A stretch of 64,000 nt of DNA from Pseudomonas chlororaphis (lineage in GTDB: Bacteria; Pseudomonadota; Gammaproteobacteria; Pseudomonadales; Pseudomonadaceae): assembly GCF_001921865.1 (NCBI RefSeq), contig NZ_MSCT01000018.1, forward strand, positions 186,001 to 250,000, written 5' to 3'. The notes under the pieces were generated by a model that worked only from the letters and a program-made list of their open reading frames with translations, was not told the DNA's origin and did not search any database. A program made the translations under genes and the position numbers. Shown piece after piece: positions 9,001 to 17,536 of this stretch. The number at the start of each line of letters is the position of its first letter. The stretch's first letter is position 1.

Positions 9001-10954
9001 CCAGGTTGTCCGGGGTCGCTTGCGACAGCGGATTCTCCGTCGAATACCCATCCAGCCAGCCCGGCTGGGCATCCACTTGCAGGGTCCGCAAGGACTCCAC
9101 CGCCGGCAGCACCGTGAGCAATGCACTCTCGGTCAAGAGGATCTGCGCCTGGCTGTCGCGCAGCATATGGGCCAGACGGTCCTGTGGATAATCCGGGTCC
9201 AGCGGCACGTAGGCACCGCCGGCCTTGAGCACCGCCAGCAGGGCCACGACCATTTCCGGAGTACGTTGCAGCGCCACGCCGACCCGCACTTCCGGCCCGA
9301 CGCCCAGCTCGATCAGCTTGTGCGCCAGGCGGTTGGCCCGGGCATTGAGTTCCTGATAATTCAGGCTGTGCCCGGCGAACAACAGGGCTTGGGCGGTCGG
9401 GGTTTTCTGCGCCTGAAGCTCCACCAGCTGGTGCACGCAGCGCTCGCTGGGGAACTCGCCGGTCGGCGGCGTCCACTCGTGCAGGAGCTGGTGCTGCTCG
9501 GCGGCGCCCAATAACGGCAAGTCGCCCAGCCGCTGGCGCGGCTGCTGGACAATGCCCTGGAGCAGTTGCACCCAGGACTGGGCCAGGCGCTCGATGGTCG
9601 ACGCCTCGAACAGGTCGGTGGCGTAGGTCAGGGACGCCCAGAGGCCGTCTTCGGACTCGAAGGTGTCCAGGGTCAGGTCGAACTGCGCCGCGCGCCCCTG
9701 CCAGCTCAGGGTTTCGATCGCGAGGTCGTCCAGGCGCTGGCTCTGCGCGTCCTTCTTGACCGCCGTCTGGTGGTTGAACATCACCTGGAACAGAGGGCTG
9801 TGGCTCAGGCTGCGCTCGGGGCGCAGGGCCTCCACCAGTTGCTCGAACGGCAGGTCCTGATGGGACTGCGCCATCAAGGCAGTCTGCTTGACCGCTTGTA
9901 GGAAATCGGTGAACCCCAGTTGCCCGTCGACCTCGGCCTTGAACACCTGGGTGTTGACGAAGAAGCCGATCAGGCGTTCGGTCTCGACCCGGCTGCGGTT
10001 GGCCGTGGGCACGCCGACGCGGATATCGGCCTGGCCGCTGTAGCGGTGCAGCAGCACCTGGAACGAGGCCAGCAACAGCATGAACAGGGTCGCCCCTTCG
10101 CGCTGCGCCAGTTGCTTGAGGCCCAGCCGCAGTTCGTCCCCCAGCGGGATATCGAACAACGCGCCCCGGTAGCTCTGGATCGCCGGGCGCGGATGGTCCA
10201 GGGGCAGCATCAGCAGCGGCTGCTCCCCGCCCAGTTGGGTCAACCAATAGCCCAACTGCCGCTCGCGTTCGCCGGCGTCCATCCACTGCCGTTGCCAGCT
10301 GGCATAGTCGGCGTACTGGATCGGCAGGTCCGGCAGGCTCACCGCGCGCCCCTGGCGGTAGCCGGCATAGAGCTGGATCAACTCGTCGACCATCACCCCC
10401 ATCGACCAGCCGTCGGAAACGATATGGTGCTGGGTCAGCACCAGCACATGGTCGTCCGCCGCCACCCGCAACAGGCTGGCGCGCAGCAGCGGGCCGTTAC
10501 GCAGGTCGAAGGGCGGCTGGCGCTCGCTGTCGGTCAGGGCATGGACCTGTTCCTCATAGGACAGGCCGCCGTCTTGCAGGTCGATGATCCGGATGTCCAA
10601 CGGCGCCGGTGGCTGGACCACCTGCACCGCGACGCCATCTTCTTCGCAAAAGGTAGTACGCAGGGTTTCATGCCGGGCAATCAGGGTATCGAAGGCATGG
10701 CGCAGCGCGCCGAGGTCCAGTTCTCCCGTCAAGCGCAACGCCGTGGTGATGTGGTAGGCGGTGCTGTCGGGCTCCAGTTGCCAAAGGAACCATTGGCTTT
10801 CCTGGGTGTAGGAGAGAACCGGCGCCTCGTCGGCGCCGCGGCTGCTGATAGGAGCGATACCAAAAAGGTTGATGCCCTTTTCTTTAAGCAAAATCGCCAG
10901 GGCTTTTCTTTCTTTGGCAGAAAGCGTGCCTACCGAGTCGATTAAAGCTTGCAT
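1..10954 (-). CDS. pvdD: Pyoverdine peptide synthetase PvdD-like, three modules, 3' end off the window
   Basis: Third enzyme of the assembly line, cytoplasmic; adds the last three residues and should release the peptide. Starts at ATG 10954 behind AGGAGAGG; about 3651 codons are visible and the gene runs off the left edge. Order: C (HHIVSDGWS near residue 180), A (about 500-980), T with GGDS (about 1044), E (HHLVVDGVSWR near 1226), C of the D-to-L type (HHILMDGWS near 1696), A (about 2040-2480), T with GGDS (2563), E (about 2745), C (3208), then the beginning of a third A domain at the edge. Selectivity residues read DLWNNALTYK (Ala) and DGEVCGGVTK (same as pvdI module 2, assigned fOHOrn). 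The third A domain starts like the Lys domain of pvdI. GGDS carriers before E domains imply D-Ala and D-fOHOrn. The last T and thioesterase are not visible. Gap to pvdJ is 12 bases. Confidence 0.93.
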   Translation of the reverse strand, partial: MQALIDSVGTLSAKERKALAILLKEKGINLFGIAPISSRGADEAPVLSYTQESQWFLWQLEPDSTAYHITTALRLTGELDLGALRHAFDTLIARHETLRTTFCEEDGVAVQVVQPPAPLDIRIIDLQDGGLSYEEQVHALTDSERQPPFDLRNGPLLRASLLRVAADDHVLVLTQHHIVSDGWSMGVMVDELIQLYAGYRQGRAVSLPDLPIQYADYASWQRQWMDAGERERQLGYWLTQLGGEQPLLMLPLDHPRPAIQSYRGALFDIPLGDELRLGLKQLAQREGATLFMLLLASFQVLLHRYSGQADIRVGVPTANRSRVETERLIGFFVNTQVFKAEVDGQLGFTDFLQAVKQTALMAQSHQDLPFEQLVEALRPERSLSHSPLFQVMFNHQTAVKKDAQSQRLDDLAIETLSWQGRAAQFDLTLDTFESEDGLWASLTYATDLFEASTIERLAQSWVQLLQGIVQQPRQRLGDLPLLGAAEQHQLLHEWTPPTGEFPSERCVHQLVELQAQKTPTAQALLFAGHSLNYQELNARANRLAHKLIELGVGPEVRVGVALQRTPEMVVALLAVLKAGGAYVPLDPDYPQDRLAHMLRDSQAQILLTESALLTVLPAVESLRTLQVDAQPGWLDGYSTENPLSQATPDNLAYVIYTSGSTGLPKGVAIAHRNVLALIDWSNRVYSADDLQGVLASTSICFDLSVWELFVTLSSGGFIVLARNALELPELTDRDRVRLINTVPSAIAALQRSGQIPPSVRIINLAGEPLKQALVDTLYQQPGLVHVYDLYGPSEDTTYSTYTRREAGGQANIGRAISNTQSYILSPDLQPVPVGSAGELYLSGAGVTRGYLARPGLTAERFVPNPFSTDGGRAYRTGDLTRYRADGVIEYIGRIDHQVKVRGFRIELGEIEARLVQQAAVREAFVLAQDSDNGQQLVAYIVPTDAEVALAGDAQVALREGIKTALKEHVPDYMVPSYLLFLEALPLTPNGKLDRKALPKVDAQQMQHVYVAPHSELEQQIATIWADVLKLAQVGVTDNFFELGGDSIISIQVVSRARQAGIRFTPRDLFQYQTVQGLATVAERGEGGVRIDQGPVRGATALLPVQQWFFESPMSERHHWNQSVLLKPAQALRAEVVEKALQALLVQHDALRVQFSSHADGWTARFAEVAQQPDLLWQVAVENAQAMEQPAIEAQRSLDLEHGPLLRAVLFTLQDGSQRLLLVIHHLVVDGVSWRILLEDLQQAHAQLSAGQPLALPAKTHSTQAWAERMQAYAKSEALQAELGYWQTQLQGVESSLPTDRPATALQNRHASSLSSRLDKAHTQRLLQDAPAAYRTQINDLLLTALARVITRWTGHDSALVQLEGHGREELFDDLDLTRTVGWFTSMFPVKLTPQAALADSIKQVKEQLRAVPNKGIGFGALRYLGDEAAQHTLAALAVPRITFNYLGQFDGSFDEQDALFKPTGEPKGEDQSPLAPLSNWLSLDGQVYGGELSLSWTFSTQMFDAATIQRLADDYAEELKALVTHCCTPEQGGATPSDFPLAGLSQQQLDRLPVALAQVEDLYPLSPMQQGMLFHTLYEQAAGDYINQLRVDVDGLDPLRFQQAWQAAIDRHDILRTGFIWQGEVSTPLQVVHKHIALDCSEHDWRGRPQQQEALDDLASAERQRGFELDAVPLLRLTLVRLDDQRHHLIYTNHHILMDGWSNSQLLGEVLQRYAGQLPSHAPGRYRDYIGWLQRQDAQACERFWKEQLQALDEPTRLTQALSRVADIPAGTGHGKHHRDLDLAQTARLGEFARQQKVTINTLVQAAWLLLLQRCTGQESVVFGATVAGRPAELKGIEQQVGLFINTLPVVATPRPDMTVSQWLQAVQERNLALRDYEYTPLYDVQRWAGLGGDALFDNILVFENYPVSEALEKGAPAQLQFGAVGNVEQTNYPLTVAVNLGESLSFEFIYARESFSEPAMVQLGGHLQSLLLSLMEHPRTGLGELPLLTQDEQQRIRQDWDHTHAVYPTDRFVHQLFADQAAKAPDAPAVFFAEQRLSYRELDIQANQLAHKLIELGVGPEVRVAIAMPRCAEIMVAFLAVLKAGGVYVPLDIEYPQDRLRYMMQDSGAWLLLTQDHLLDRLPIPDGLPTLSVERAADFASYPASAPQVDLAEENLAYVIYTSGSTGLPKGVAVSHGPLAMHSLATGERYEMSPADCELHFMSFAFDGSHEGWMHPLIYGASVLIRDDSLWSPEFTYEQMHRYGVTVGVFPPVYLQQLAVHAERDGNPPAVRVYCFGGDAVPQASYDLAWRVLRPKYIFNGYGPTETVVTPLIWKAKAGDPCDAAYAPIGNIVGNRSAYVADANLNLLPVGVAGELYLGGLGVARGYLDRPSLTAERFIPDPYSTTGARLYRSGDLTRYRTDGLVEYVGRVDHQVKVRGFRIELGEIEARLLEQDPVLEVAVIAQPGPSGQQLVGYIVPVDADVAHSNERQAQLRESIKARLRENLPDYMVPTYLLFLEALPLTPNGKLDRKSLPKVDAQLMQQTYVAPQNELEQQIAAIWADVLKLEQVGVTDNFFELGGDSIISIQVVSRARQAGIRFTPKDLFQHQTVQGLATVAEQGEGGLQIDQGPVRGAMALLPIQQWFFDTPVPERHHWNQSVLLKPAQPLQADVVDAALQALTVQHDALRLRFVEREGTWNAAFAEFDAQAQLLWQVSVADEQALQQSAEQAQRSLNLEGGPLLRGVLFTLADQSQRLLLIFHHLVVDGVSWRILLEDLQALLGQRALPAKSSSTQAWAEQLQAYASSAALQQELGYWQAQLQGVVSDLPCDHGRDGLQNRQAHSVDTRLSKRDTQRLLQDAPAAYRTQINDLLLTALARVITRWTGDSSALVQLEGHGREELFDSIDLSRTVGWFTSVFPVKLTPQAALADSIKQIKEQLRAVPNKGIGFGALRYLGDEHAQQTLAALAVPRITFNYLGQFDASFDEEQALFVPAREAKGEDQSPQAPLGNWLTLNGQVYGGELSLGWSFSQGMFDVSTIQRLADDYARELQALIEHCSQPEHRGATPSDFPLAGLSQQQLDRLPVALAQVEDLYPLSPMQQGMLFHTLFEEQGGDYINQLRVDVDGLDPERFRQAWQATVERHDILRSGFLWQGELPAPIQVVYKQATLDCVEHDWRAQAHRQEALDTLAAAERQRGFDLAAAPLLRLTLVRLDEQRYHLIYTNHHILMDGWSNSQLLGEVLQRYAGQLPAHLTGRYRDYIAWLQRQDAQVGEDFWKQQLLALDEPTRLAQAMAAGVQAPQPSGQASHACTLDAQQTRGLSEFARQQKVTVNTLVQAAWLLLLQRCTGQDTVVFGATVSGRPAELKGVEQQIGLFINTLPVVATPRPEQSLSDWLQVVQARNLALRDFEHTPLYDVQRWAGLGADALFDNILVFENYPVSEALEQGSPAQLQFGAVGNVEQTNYPLTLSVFVAERLSFDYSYSLQHFSAAAIEQLAAGLRQVLLAMVGNPRQCLGELSLLDDGQRATIEQTSRQAATHVGRDLNVQQLIEAQAQRTPDAVALLCDGRQLSYRQFNQRANQLAHKLIELGIGPDVRVGIAVERGLDMIVGLLAVLKAGGAYVPLDPEYPQDRLHYMMQDSGIQLLLTQTPLLDRLCGAVDVPHLCLDLSHE

Positions 10955-10966
10955 GTACTACCTCTC

Positions 10967-13900
10967 CTAAGAAATTATTTTTTCAAGATCATCGGGAGAT
11001 AAACGTTTGAGGGCCTCCAAAGATTTAGCCAATTCGTCCTGCAGCGACGAGGTTGTTTCCCGCAGGGCCTGAACCTTCTCGACAAAGGCCGACAGGCTTT
11101 CCGCGCCGAACAGCGACTTGATGGGAATATCCACGCCGAACTGCTGCTTGACCCGGGTCACGACCTGGGCCACCAGCAAGGAATGGCCGCCCAATTCGAA
11201 GAAGTTGTCGGTCAACCCTACCCGGTCCAGTTTCAGCACATCGGCCCAGATCGCCGCGACCTGTTGTTCCAGCTCGCTCTGCGGCGCCACATAGACCTGC
11301 TGCATCTGTTGCGCGTCGACCTTGGGCAGAGCCTTGCGATCCAGCTTGCCGTTCGGTGTCAGCGGCAGCGCTTCGAGGAACAGCAGGTAGGACGGCACCA
11401 TGTAATCCGGCACATGTTCTTTCAGCGCGGCCTTGATGCTTTCCCGGAGCGCGGCCTGCGCCTCGACGGCCTCGGTGGTTTCGCTCGGCACGATATAGGC
11501 CACCAGTTGCTGGCCATTGTCGCTGTCCTGGGCCAGGACAAACGCCTCGCGCACCGCCGCCTGCTGCACCAGCCGCGCTTCGATTTCCCCCAGCTCGATA
11601 CGGAAACCGCGAACCTTCACCTGATGGTCGATGCGCCCGATGTACTCGATCACCCCATCGGCGCGGTAGCGGGTCAGGTCGCCAGTGCGATAGGCCCGGC
11701 CGCCGTCGGTGGAGAACGGGTTGGGCACGAAGCGCTCGGCGGTCAGACCCGGGCGGGCCAGGTAACCGCGGGTCACCCCGGCCCCAGACAGGTACAGCTC
11801 GCCGGCGCTGCCCACCGGCACCGGTTGCAGGTCAGGGCTCAAGATATAACTCTGGGTGTTGCTGATGGCCCGGCCGATATTGGCCTGGCCGCCCGCTTCG
11901 CGGCGGGTGTAGGTCGAGTACGTGGTGTCTTCCGACGGACCGTACAGGTCGTAGACATGCACCAGCCCCGGCTGCTGGTAGAGGGTGTCCACCAGCGCCT
12001 GTTTCAGCGGTTCGCCCGCCAGGTTGATGATCCGCACGCTCGGCGGGATCTGCCCGCTGCGCTGCAAGGCGGCAATCGCCGACGGTACGGTGTTGATCAA
12101 CCGCACCCGGTCGAGGTCCGCCAGTTCCGGCAGCTCCAGGGCGTTGCGCGCCAGGACGATAAAGCCGCCGCTGGACAGGGTCACGAACAGCTCCCACACC
12201 GACAGGTCGAAGCAGATCGAGGTCGAGGCCAATACGCCTTGCAGGTCGTCGGCCGAGTACACCCGGTTCGACCAGTCGATCAGTGCCAGCACGTTGCGAT
12301 GGGCAATCGCCACGCCTTTGGGCAGGCCGGTGGAACCGGAGGTGTAGATCACATAGGCCAGGTTGTCCGGGGTCGCTTGCGACAGCGGATTGTCACTGGA
12401 GTAAGCGTCCAGCCAGCCCGGCTGGGCATCCAGTTGCAGGGTCCGCAAGGACTCCACCGCCGGCAGCACCGTGAGCAATGCACTCTCGGTCAAGAGGATC
12501 TGCGCCTGGCTGTCGCGCAGCATATGAGCCAGGCGGTCCTGTGGATAATCCGGGTCCAGCGGCACATAGGCGCCGCCAGCCTTGAGCACCGCCAGCAGGG
12601 CCACGACCATTTCCGGAGTACGTTGTAGCGCCACGCCGACCCGCACTTCCGGTCCGACGCCCAGCTCGATCAGCTTGTGCGCCAGGCGGTTGGCCCGGGC
12701 ATTGAGTTCCTGATAATTCAGGCTGTGCCCGGCGAACAACAGGGCTTGGGCGGTCGGGGTTTTCTGCGCCTGAAGCTCCACCAGCTGGTGCACGCAGCGC
12801 TCGCTGGGGAACTCGCCGGTCGGCGGCGTCCACTCGTGCAGGAGCTGGTGCTGCTCGGCGGCGCCCAATAACGGCAAGTCGCCCAGCCGCTGACTCGGCT
12901 GCTGGACAATGCCCTGGAGCAGTTGCACCCAGGACTGGGCCAGGCGCTCGATGGTCGACGCCTCGAACAGGTCGGTGGCGTAGGTCATAGAGGCCCACAA
13001 CCGATCGGGTGACTCGAAGGTATCCAGGGTCAGGTCGAACTGGGTGCTGCTCTCCTTGCCGGCAAGCATCTGCACCTGCAGCCCGGGCACCGCCAGGCCC
13101 TCGGCACCCTGACGGGCCGCGGCCTGATGGTTGAACATCACCTGGAACAGCGGACTGTAGCTCAGGCTGCGTTCCGGGTTCAGGGCCTCCACCAGTTGCT
13201 CGAACGGCAGGTCCTGATGCTCCTGGGCCTTCAGGGCATGACCCTTGACCTGGCGCAGGAAGTCGCTGAAGCCCAGCTGCCCGTCGACCTCGGCTTTTAG
13301 CACCTGGGTGTTGACGAAGAAGCCGATCAGGCGCTCGGTCTCGACCCGGTTGCGGTTGGCCGTCGGCACGCCGACGCGGATGTCGGTCTGGCCACTGTAG
13401 CGGTGCAGCAACACCTGGAACGAGGCCAGCAACAGCATGAACAGGGTCACCCCTTCACGCTGCGCCAGTTGTTTCAAGGCGCCCGGCAACGAGCCGTCCA
13501 GGCTGATGCCCAGGCGCGCGCCCTGGTGGCTTTGCTGCAAGGGCCGCGGACGGTCCAGCGGCAGGTCCAGTACCTGGGTACCGCCTTCCAACTGCGCCAG
13601 CCAATAACCCAATTGCCGCTCGCGCTCGCCGGCGTCCATCCATTGCCGCTGCCAGGCCGCGTAGTCCGCGTACTGCACCGCCAGCGCCGGCAACTGCGCC
13701 TCGCGCCCCTGGGTGTGGGCGCCGTAGAGCTGGATCAGTTCCTCGACCATCAGTTGCATCGACCAGCCGTCGGAGACGATATGGTGCTGCACCAGCACCA
13801 GTACATGCTCGTCCGCCGCCAGGCGCACCAGGGTGGCCCGCAGCAAAGGCCCCTGGCGCAGGTCGAAAGGCTGACGCACTTGGCTCTCGAGCACCTCCTC

Positions 13901-16900
13901 GATCAACGATTCGGCGTTGCCGGCGTCCACCAGCAGGGACAGGTCCTGCTGCTCGATCAGCAAGCGGGCCTGGGCCTCGATCACCTGGGTCAGGCCCTGC
14001 GCGCCCTCGACAAAGCGCGTGCGCAGGGTTTCGTGACGGGCGATCAGGGCGTCGAAGCTGCTCTGCAACGCCGCGCCGTCCAGGGCGCCGCGCAGGCGCA
14101 GGGCCATGGGGATGTGGTAGGCGCTGCTGTCGCCGTCCAGTTGCCAGAGGAACCACTGGCGCTCCTGGGCGTACGACACGGCCAGTGGCTGCTGCCTGTC
14201 CACTCGGGGCATCGGTTGCAACGCCTGGGAGGTTTCCGGGCCCAGCAGGCGCACGAAATCTTCCAGCGACTCGCCCTCGAACAGCACCTTCAACGGCGCG
14301 TCGATCCCCAGGTCCTGCCGAATGCGCGACATCACCTGGGTAGCGAGCAGCGAGTGACCGCCAAGCTCGAAGAAGTTGTCGGTCATGCCGACCTTGTCCA
14401 GCTTCAGCACCTGGGCCCAGATCCCCGCCACTTGCCGCTCGAGTTCGCTGCGCGGAGCCACATGGGCCCGCTGCAACAGACTGCCGTCGATGGCCGGCAA
14501 GGCCGTGCGATTGAGCTTGCCATTGGCGGTCAGGGGCAAGGCCTGGAGGAACAGCACATGGGCCGGCACCATGTAGGCGGGCAGCTCGGCCTTGAGGCTT
14601 TCGCGCAGCGTCAGTTGCGCGTCGGCCAGGGCCTGGGCGCTCCAGTCCAGGTCGGCCGGCACCACGTAGGCCACCAGCTGCGGGCCGTCGGGGCCTTCCT
14701 GGGTCAGCACCACCGCCTCGCGCACCGCGGGCAGCTCCAGCAGGCGTGCTTCGATCTCGCCCAGCTCGATACGGAAACCGCGGATCTTCACCTGATGGTC
14801 GATCCGACCGATGTAGCCGATCGAGCCGTCGGCCTGGTAACGCGCCAGGTCGCCGGTGCGGTACAGGCGCCCGCCCGCTTCGCCGAAAGGGTCCGGGACA
14901 AAGCGCGCGGCGCTCAGGTCGCCACGGTTCAGGTAGCCCCAGGCCAGCCCGGCGCGCCCGACATACAGCTCGCCGATACAGCCCTTGGGCACCGGTTGCA
15001 GGTTGCCGTCCAGCAGGTACCAGGACATGTCGGGAATCAGCTCGCCGATCGGGCTGGCCCCGGCCAGTGTCAGGTCCGCCTGGGACAGCGGGCGATAGGT
15101 CACGTGCACCGTGGTTTCGGTGATGCCGTACATGTTCACCAGTTGCGGCTGGCGGTCGCCAAAACGCTGGAACCAGGGTTGCAGGGTATTGACCTCCAGG
15201 GCCTCGCCGCCGAACACGATGTAGCGCAACCGATGCGCCTGCCCGGCCGAGCAGGCCACGTGCATCAGTTGGCGGAAGGCCGACGGCGTCTGGTTGAGCA
15301 CCGTGACCCCTTCGGCGCACAGCAGCGGGTAGAAGTCCTCGGCCGAACGAGCGACGTCCTGGGGCACGATCAACAGGCGTCCGCCATGCATCAGGGCGCC
15401 GAAGATCTCCCACACCGAGAAGTCGAAGGCATAGGAGTGGAACAGGCTCCAGACGTCCTCCGGGCCGAAGCCGAACCAGGCCTCGGTCGCGGCGAACAGG
15501 CGCAGGACGTTGCGGTGCGGCTGCAAGGTGCCCTTGGGCTTGCCGGTGGAGCCCGAGGTGTAGATCACGTAGGCCAGGTCCTCTGGCGTCACCCCGACCT
15601 CGGGGTTATCGACCCCGTAGGCGTCCAGCGGCTGCTCGAGCAACAGGGTCGTACCGGCGAACGCCGGCAGCCCCTGCCGCAGATGCTCCTGGGTCAGCAA
15701 CAACCCGATACCGCTGTCTTGCATCATGTGCTGCAGGCGGTCCTGGGGATACGCCGGGTCCAGCGGCACGTAGGCGCCGCCGGCCTTGAGGATCGCCAGC
15801 AAGCCGACAAGCATCTCCAGGCCGCGCTCCGCCGCCAGCCCCACCAGCCGGTTGGGCCCCACGCCCTGCTCGATGAGTTTGTGCGCCAGGCGGTTGGCCC
15901 GCTCGTTGAGCTGCCGGTAGTCCAGGTGCTGCCCCTGGAACGTCAGGGCAATGGCCTCGGGCGCCCGCGCCGCCTGCGCCTCGATCAACCGGTGCACGCA
16001 GGCCGCGGTCGGGAACGCCTGCTGCCGCGGATTCCACTGGGCCAGGGTCTGCGCCTGCTCGCGCTCGTCGAGCAGGGGCAACAGACCGATGCGCTGCTGC
16101 GGCTGGCGGACCATGCCTTGCAACAGCTGGCGCCAATGGCCGGCCAGTTGCTCGATGGTCGCGGCGTCGAACACGTCGGTCGCATAGATCAGCGCCGCGG
16201 CGATCCGGCCCTGGGTTTCCACGGTGTCCAGGGTCAGGTCGAACTGTGCCGACTGCCCTGCCGACTCCAGGGCTTCGAGGCTCAGGCCCGGCAGGCTGAG
16301 AACCCTCGCCGGAGCCGCGGACTCGACCTGGTGGTTGAACATCACCTGGAACAGCGGGTTGTGGCTCAGGCTGCGCTCCGGTTGCAGTGCTTCCACCAAT
16401 TGCTCGAACGGCAGGTCCTGGTGCGCCTGGGCCGCCAGGGCGGTCTGCCGCACCTGTTGCAACAGCTGGCTTACGGACATCTGCCCGTCGATCTCGGCCT
16501 TGAGCACCTGGGTGTTGACGAAGAAGCCGATCAGGCGCTCGGTCTCGACCCGGTTGCGGTTGGCGATGGGCACGCCGACGCGGATATCGGCCTGGCCGCT
16601 GCAGCGGTGCAGCAAGGCCTGGAACGAGGCCAGCAACAGCATGAACAGGGTCACCCCTTCGCGCTGGGCGAGGCTGACCAGGGCTTCGCTCAACGGCTGC
16701 TCCAGGGTCAGCTCCAGGCGGGCGCCGCGATGGCTCTGCACGGCCGGACGCGGACGGTCCAGCGGCAGTTCGAGCAGCGGCTGCTCGCCTCCCAGTTGCG
16801 CGGTCCAGTAGGCCAGCTGCCGTTCCTTCTCGCCGGCTTCCATCCAGTGGCGCTGCCAGATGGCGTAGTCGGCGTACTGGATCGGCAGCGGCGGCAACTG

Positions 16901-17536
16901 GGGCTGCTGCCCCTGGCTGTAGCCGATATAGAGGGCCATCAACTCATCCACCATGACCTGCATCGACCAGCCATCGGAAACGATGTGGTGCTGGGTCAGG
17001 ACCAGCACATGGTCGTCCTCGGCCACCTGCAACAGGCCGACCCTGAGCAGCGGGCCGCCCAGCAGGTCGAACAGCTGCCGGGTCTGGGCCTGCACGAAGC
17101 CCTGCACCGCGGCGTCCAGTTCGCGCTCGTCGGCCAGGGCCGGCAACGTCTGGCGAGCGATGGCCAGGCGTGCCTCGGGCCGCACCGCTTGCAGCGCCGT
17201 GTCGGCGTCCTCGACGAAATGCGTGCGCAAGCTTTCATGGCGGGCAATCAGGGTGTCGAAACTGCTCTGCAACGCCTCGATATCCAACCGGCCGCGCAGG
17301 CGCAGGGCCTTGGGGATGTGGTAGGCCGTGCTCTCGGGCGCCAGTTGCCAGAGAAACCACTGGCGTTGCTGGGCGTAGGACAGGGGCAAGCGCTCCTGGC
17401 TCAGGCGCACCTCGGGAATCGGCAGGTTGGCCGGGGAAATCCCCTGCTCCAGCATCTTCTGCAGGTAGACCTTGCGTTTTTCCAGGGGCAGCAAGATGAA
17501 GCCTTTGACGATTTTCAGCGCGCTGGCGTTGTCCAT
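10967..17536 (-). CDS. pvdJ: Pyoverdine peptide synthetase PvdJ-like, two modules (Thr, Ala)
   Basis: Second enzyme of the line, 2189 residues, architecture C-A-T-C-A-T. C domains carry HHIVSDGWS near residues 188 and 1253, A domains carry TSGSTG near 658 and 1732, carrier motifs GGHSLL lie near 1057 and 2115. The first A domain has selectivity residues DFWNVGMVHK, close to the established Thr code; the second reads DLWNNALTYK, close to known Ala codes. No E domain, so both residues stay L. The N-terminal 40 residues and the charged C-terminal helix ending SPDDLEKIIS look like docking segments for PvdI and PvdD. Its ATG overlaps the pvdI stop by one base (TAATG), which suggests translational coupling. 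Complete and intact. Substrates are inferred from codes plus agreement with the CHA0/Pf-5 pyoverdine order as I remember it. Confidence 0.93.
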   Translation of the reverse strand: MDNASALKIVKGFILLPLEKRKVYLQKMLEQGISPANLPIPEVRLSQERLPLSYAQQRQWFLWQLAPESTAYHIPKALRLRGRLDIEALQSSFDTLIARHESLRTHFVEDADTALQAVRPEARLAIARQTLPALADERELDAAVQGFVQAQTRQLFDLLGGPLLRVGLLQVAEDDHVLVLTQHHIVSDGWSMQVMVDELMALYIGYSQGQQPQLPPLPIQYADYAIWQRHWMEAGEKERQLAYWTAQLGGEQPLLELPLDRPRPAVQSHRGARLELTLEQPLSEALVSLAQREGVTLFMLLLASFQALLHRCSGQADIRVGVPIANRNRVETERLIGFFVNTQVLKAEIDGQMSVSQLLQQVRQTALAAQAHQDLPFEQLVEALQPERSLSHNPLFQVMFNHQVESAAPARVLSLPGLSLEALESAGQSAQFDLTLDTVETQGRIAAALIYATDVFDAATIEQLAGHWRQLLQGMVRQPQQRIGLLPLLDEREQAQTLAQWNPRQQAFPTAACVHRLIEAQAARAPEAIALTFQGQHLDYRQLNERANRLAHKLIEQGVGPNRLVGLAAERGLEMLVGLLAILKAGGAYVPLDPAYPQDRLQHMMQDSGIGLLLTQEHLRQGLPAFAGTTLLLEQPLDAYGVDNPEVGVTPEDLAYVIYTSGSTGKPKGTLQPHRNVLRLFAATEAWFGFGPEDVWSLFHSYAFDFSVWEIFGALMHGGRLLIVPQDVARSAEDFYPLLCAEGVTVLNQTPSAFRQLMHVACSAGQAHRLRYIVFGGEALEVNTLQPWFQRFGDRQPQLVNMYGITETTVHVTYRPLSQADLTLAGASPIGELIPDMSWYLLDGNLQPVPKGCIGELYVGRAGLAWGYLNRGDLSAARFVPDPFGEAGGRLYRTGDLARYQADGSIGYIGRIDHQVKIRGFRIELGEIEARLLELPAVREAVVLTQEGPDGPQLVAYVVPADLDWSAQALADAQLTLRESLKAELPAYMVPAHVLFLQALPLTANGKLNRTALPAIDGSLLQRAHVAPRSELERQVAGIWAQVLKLDKVGMTDNFFELGGHSLLATQVMSRIRQDLGIDAPLKVLFEGESLEDFVRLLGPETSQALQPMPRVDRQQPLAVSYAQERQWFLWQLDGDSSAYHIPMALRLRGALDGAALQSSFDALIARHETLRTRFVEGAQGLTQVIEAQARLLIEQQDLSLLVDAGNAESLIEEVLESQVRQPFDLRQGPLLRATLVRLAADEHVLVLVQHHIVSDGWSMQLMVEELIQLYGAHTQGREAQLPALAVQYADYAAWQRQWMDAGERERQLGYWLAQLEGGTQVLDLPLDRPRPLQQSHQGARLGISLDGSLPGALKQLAQREGVTLFMLLLASFQVLLHRYSGQTDIRVGVPTANRNRVETERLIGFFVNTQVLKAEVDGQLGFSDFLRQVKGHALKAQEHQDLPFEQLVEALNPERSLSYSPLFQVMFNHQAAARQGAEGLAVPGLQVQMLAGKESSTQFDLTLDTFESPDRLWASMTYATDLFEASTIERLAQSWVQLLQGIVQQPSQRLGDLPLLGAAEQHQLLHEWTPPTGEFPSERCVHQLVELQAQKTPTAQALLFAGHSLNYQELNARANRLAHKLIELGVGPEVRVGVALQRTPEMVVALLAVLKAGGAYVPLDPDYPQDRLAHMLRDSQAQILLTESALLTVLPAVESLRTLQLDAQPGWLDAYSSDNPLSQATPDNLAYVIYTSGSTGLPKGVAIAHRNVLALIDWSNRVYSADDLQGVLASTSICFDLSVWELFVTLSSGGFIVLARNALELPELADLDRVRLINTVPSAIAALQRSGQIPPSVRIINLAGEPLKQALVDTLYQQPGLVHVYDLYGPSEDTTYSTYTRREAGGQANIGRAISNTQSYILSPDLQPVPVGSAGELYLSGAGVTRGYLARPGLTAERFVPNPFSTDGGRAYRTGDLTRYRADGVIEYIGRIDHQVKVRGFRIELGEIEARLVQQAAVREAFVLAQDSDNGQQLVAYIVPSETTEAVEAQAALRESIKAALKEHVPDYMVPSYLLFLEALPLTPNGKLDRKALPKVDAQQMQQVYVAPQSELEQQVAAIWADVLKLDRVGLTDNFFELGGHSLLVAQVVTRVKQQFGVDIPIKSLFGAESLSAFVEKVQALRETTSSLQDELAKSLEALKRLSPDDLEKIIS

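Noticed and set aside
5..9514. Very long plus-strand open frame opposite pvdD (similar ones at 13403-17836 and 21919-28749)
   Set aside because: Their translations are low-complexity Arg/Gln/His/Ala/Gly-rich strings, the mirror of GC-rich synthetase codons. The minus strand holds textbook C-A-T-E motifs throughout. Antisense shadows.
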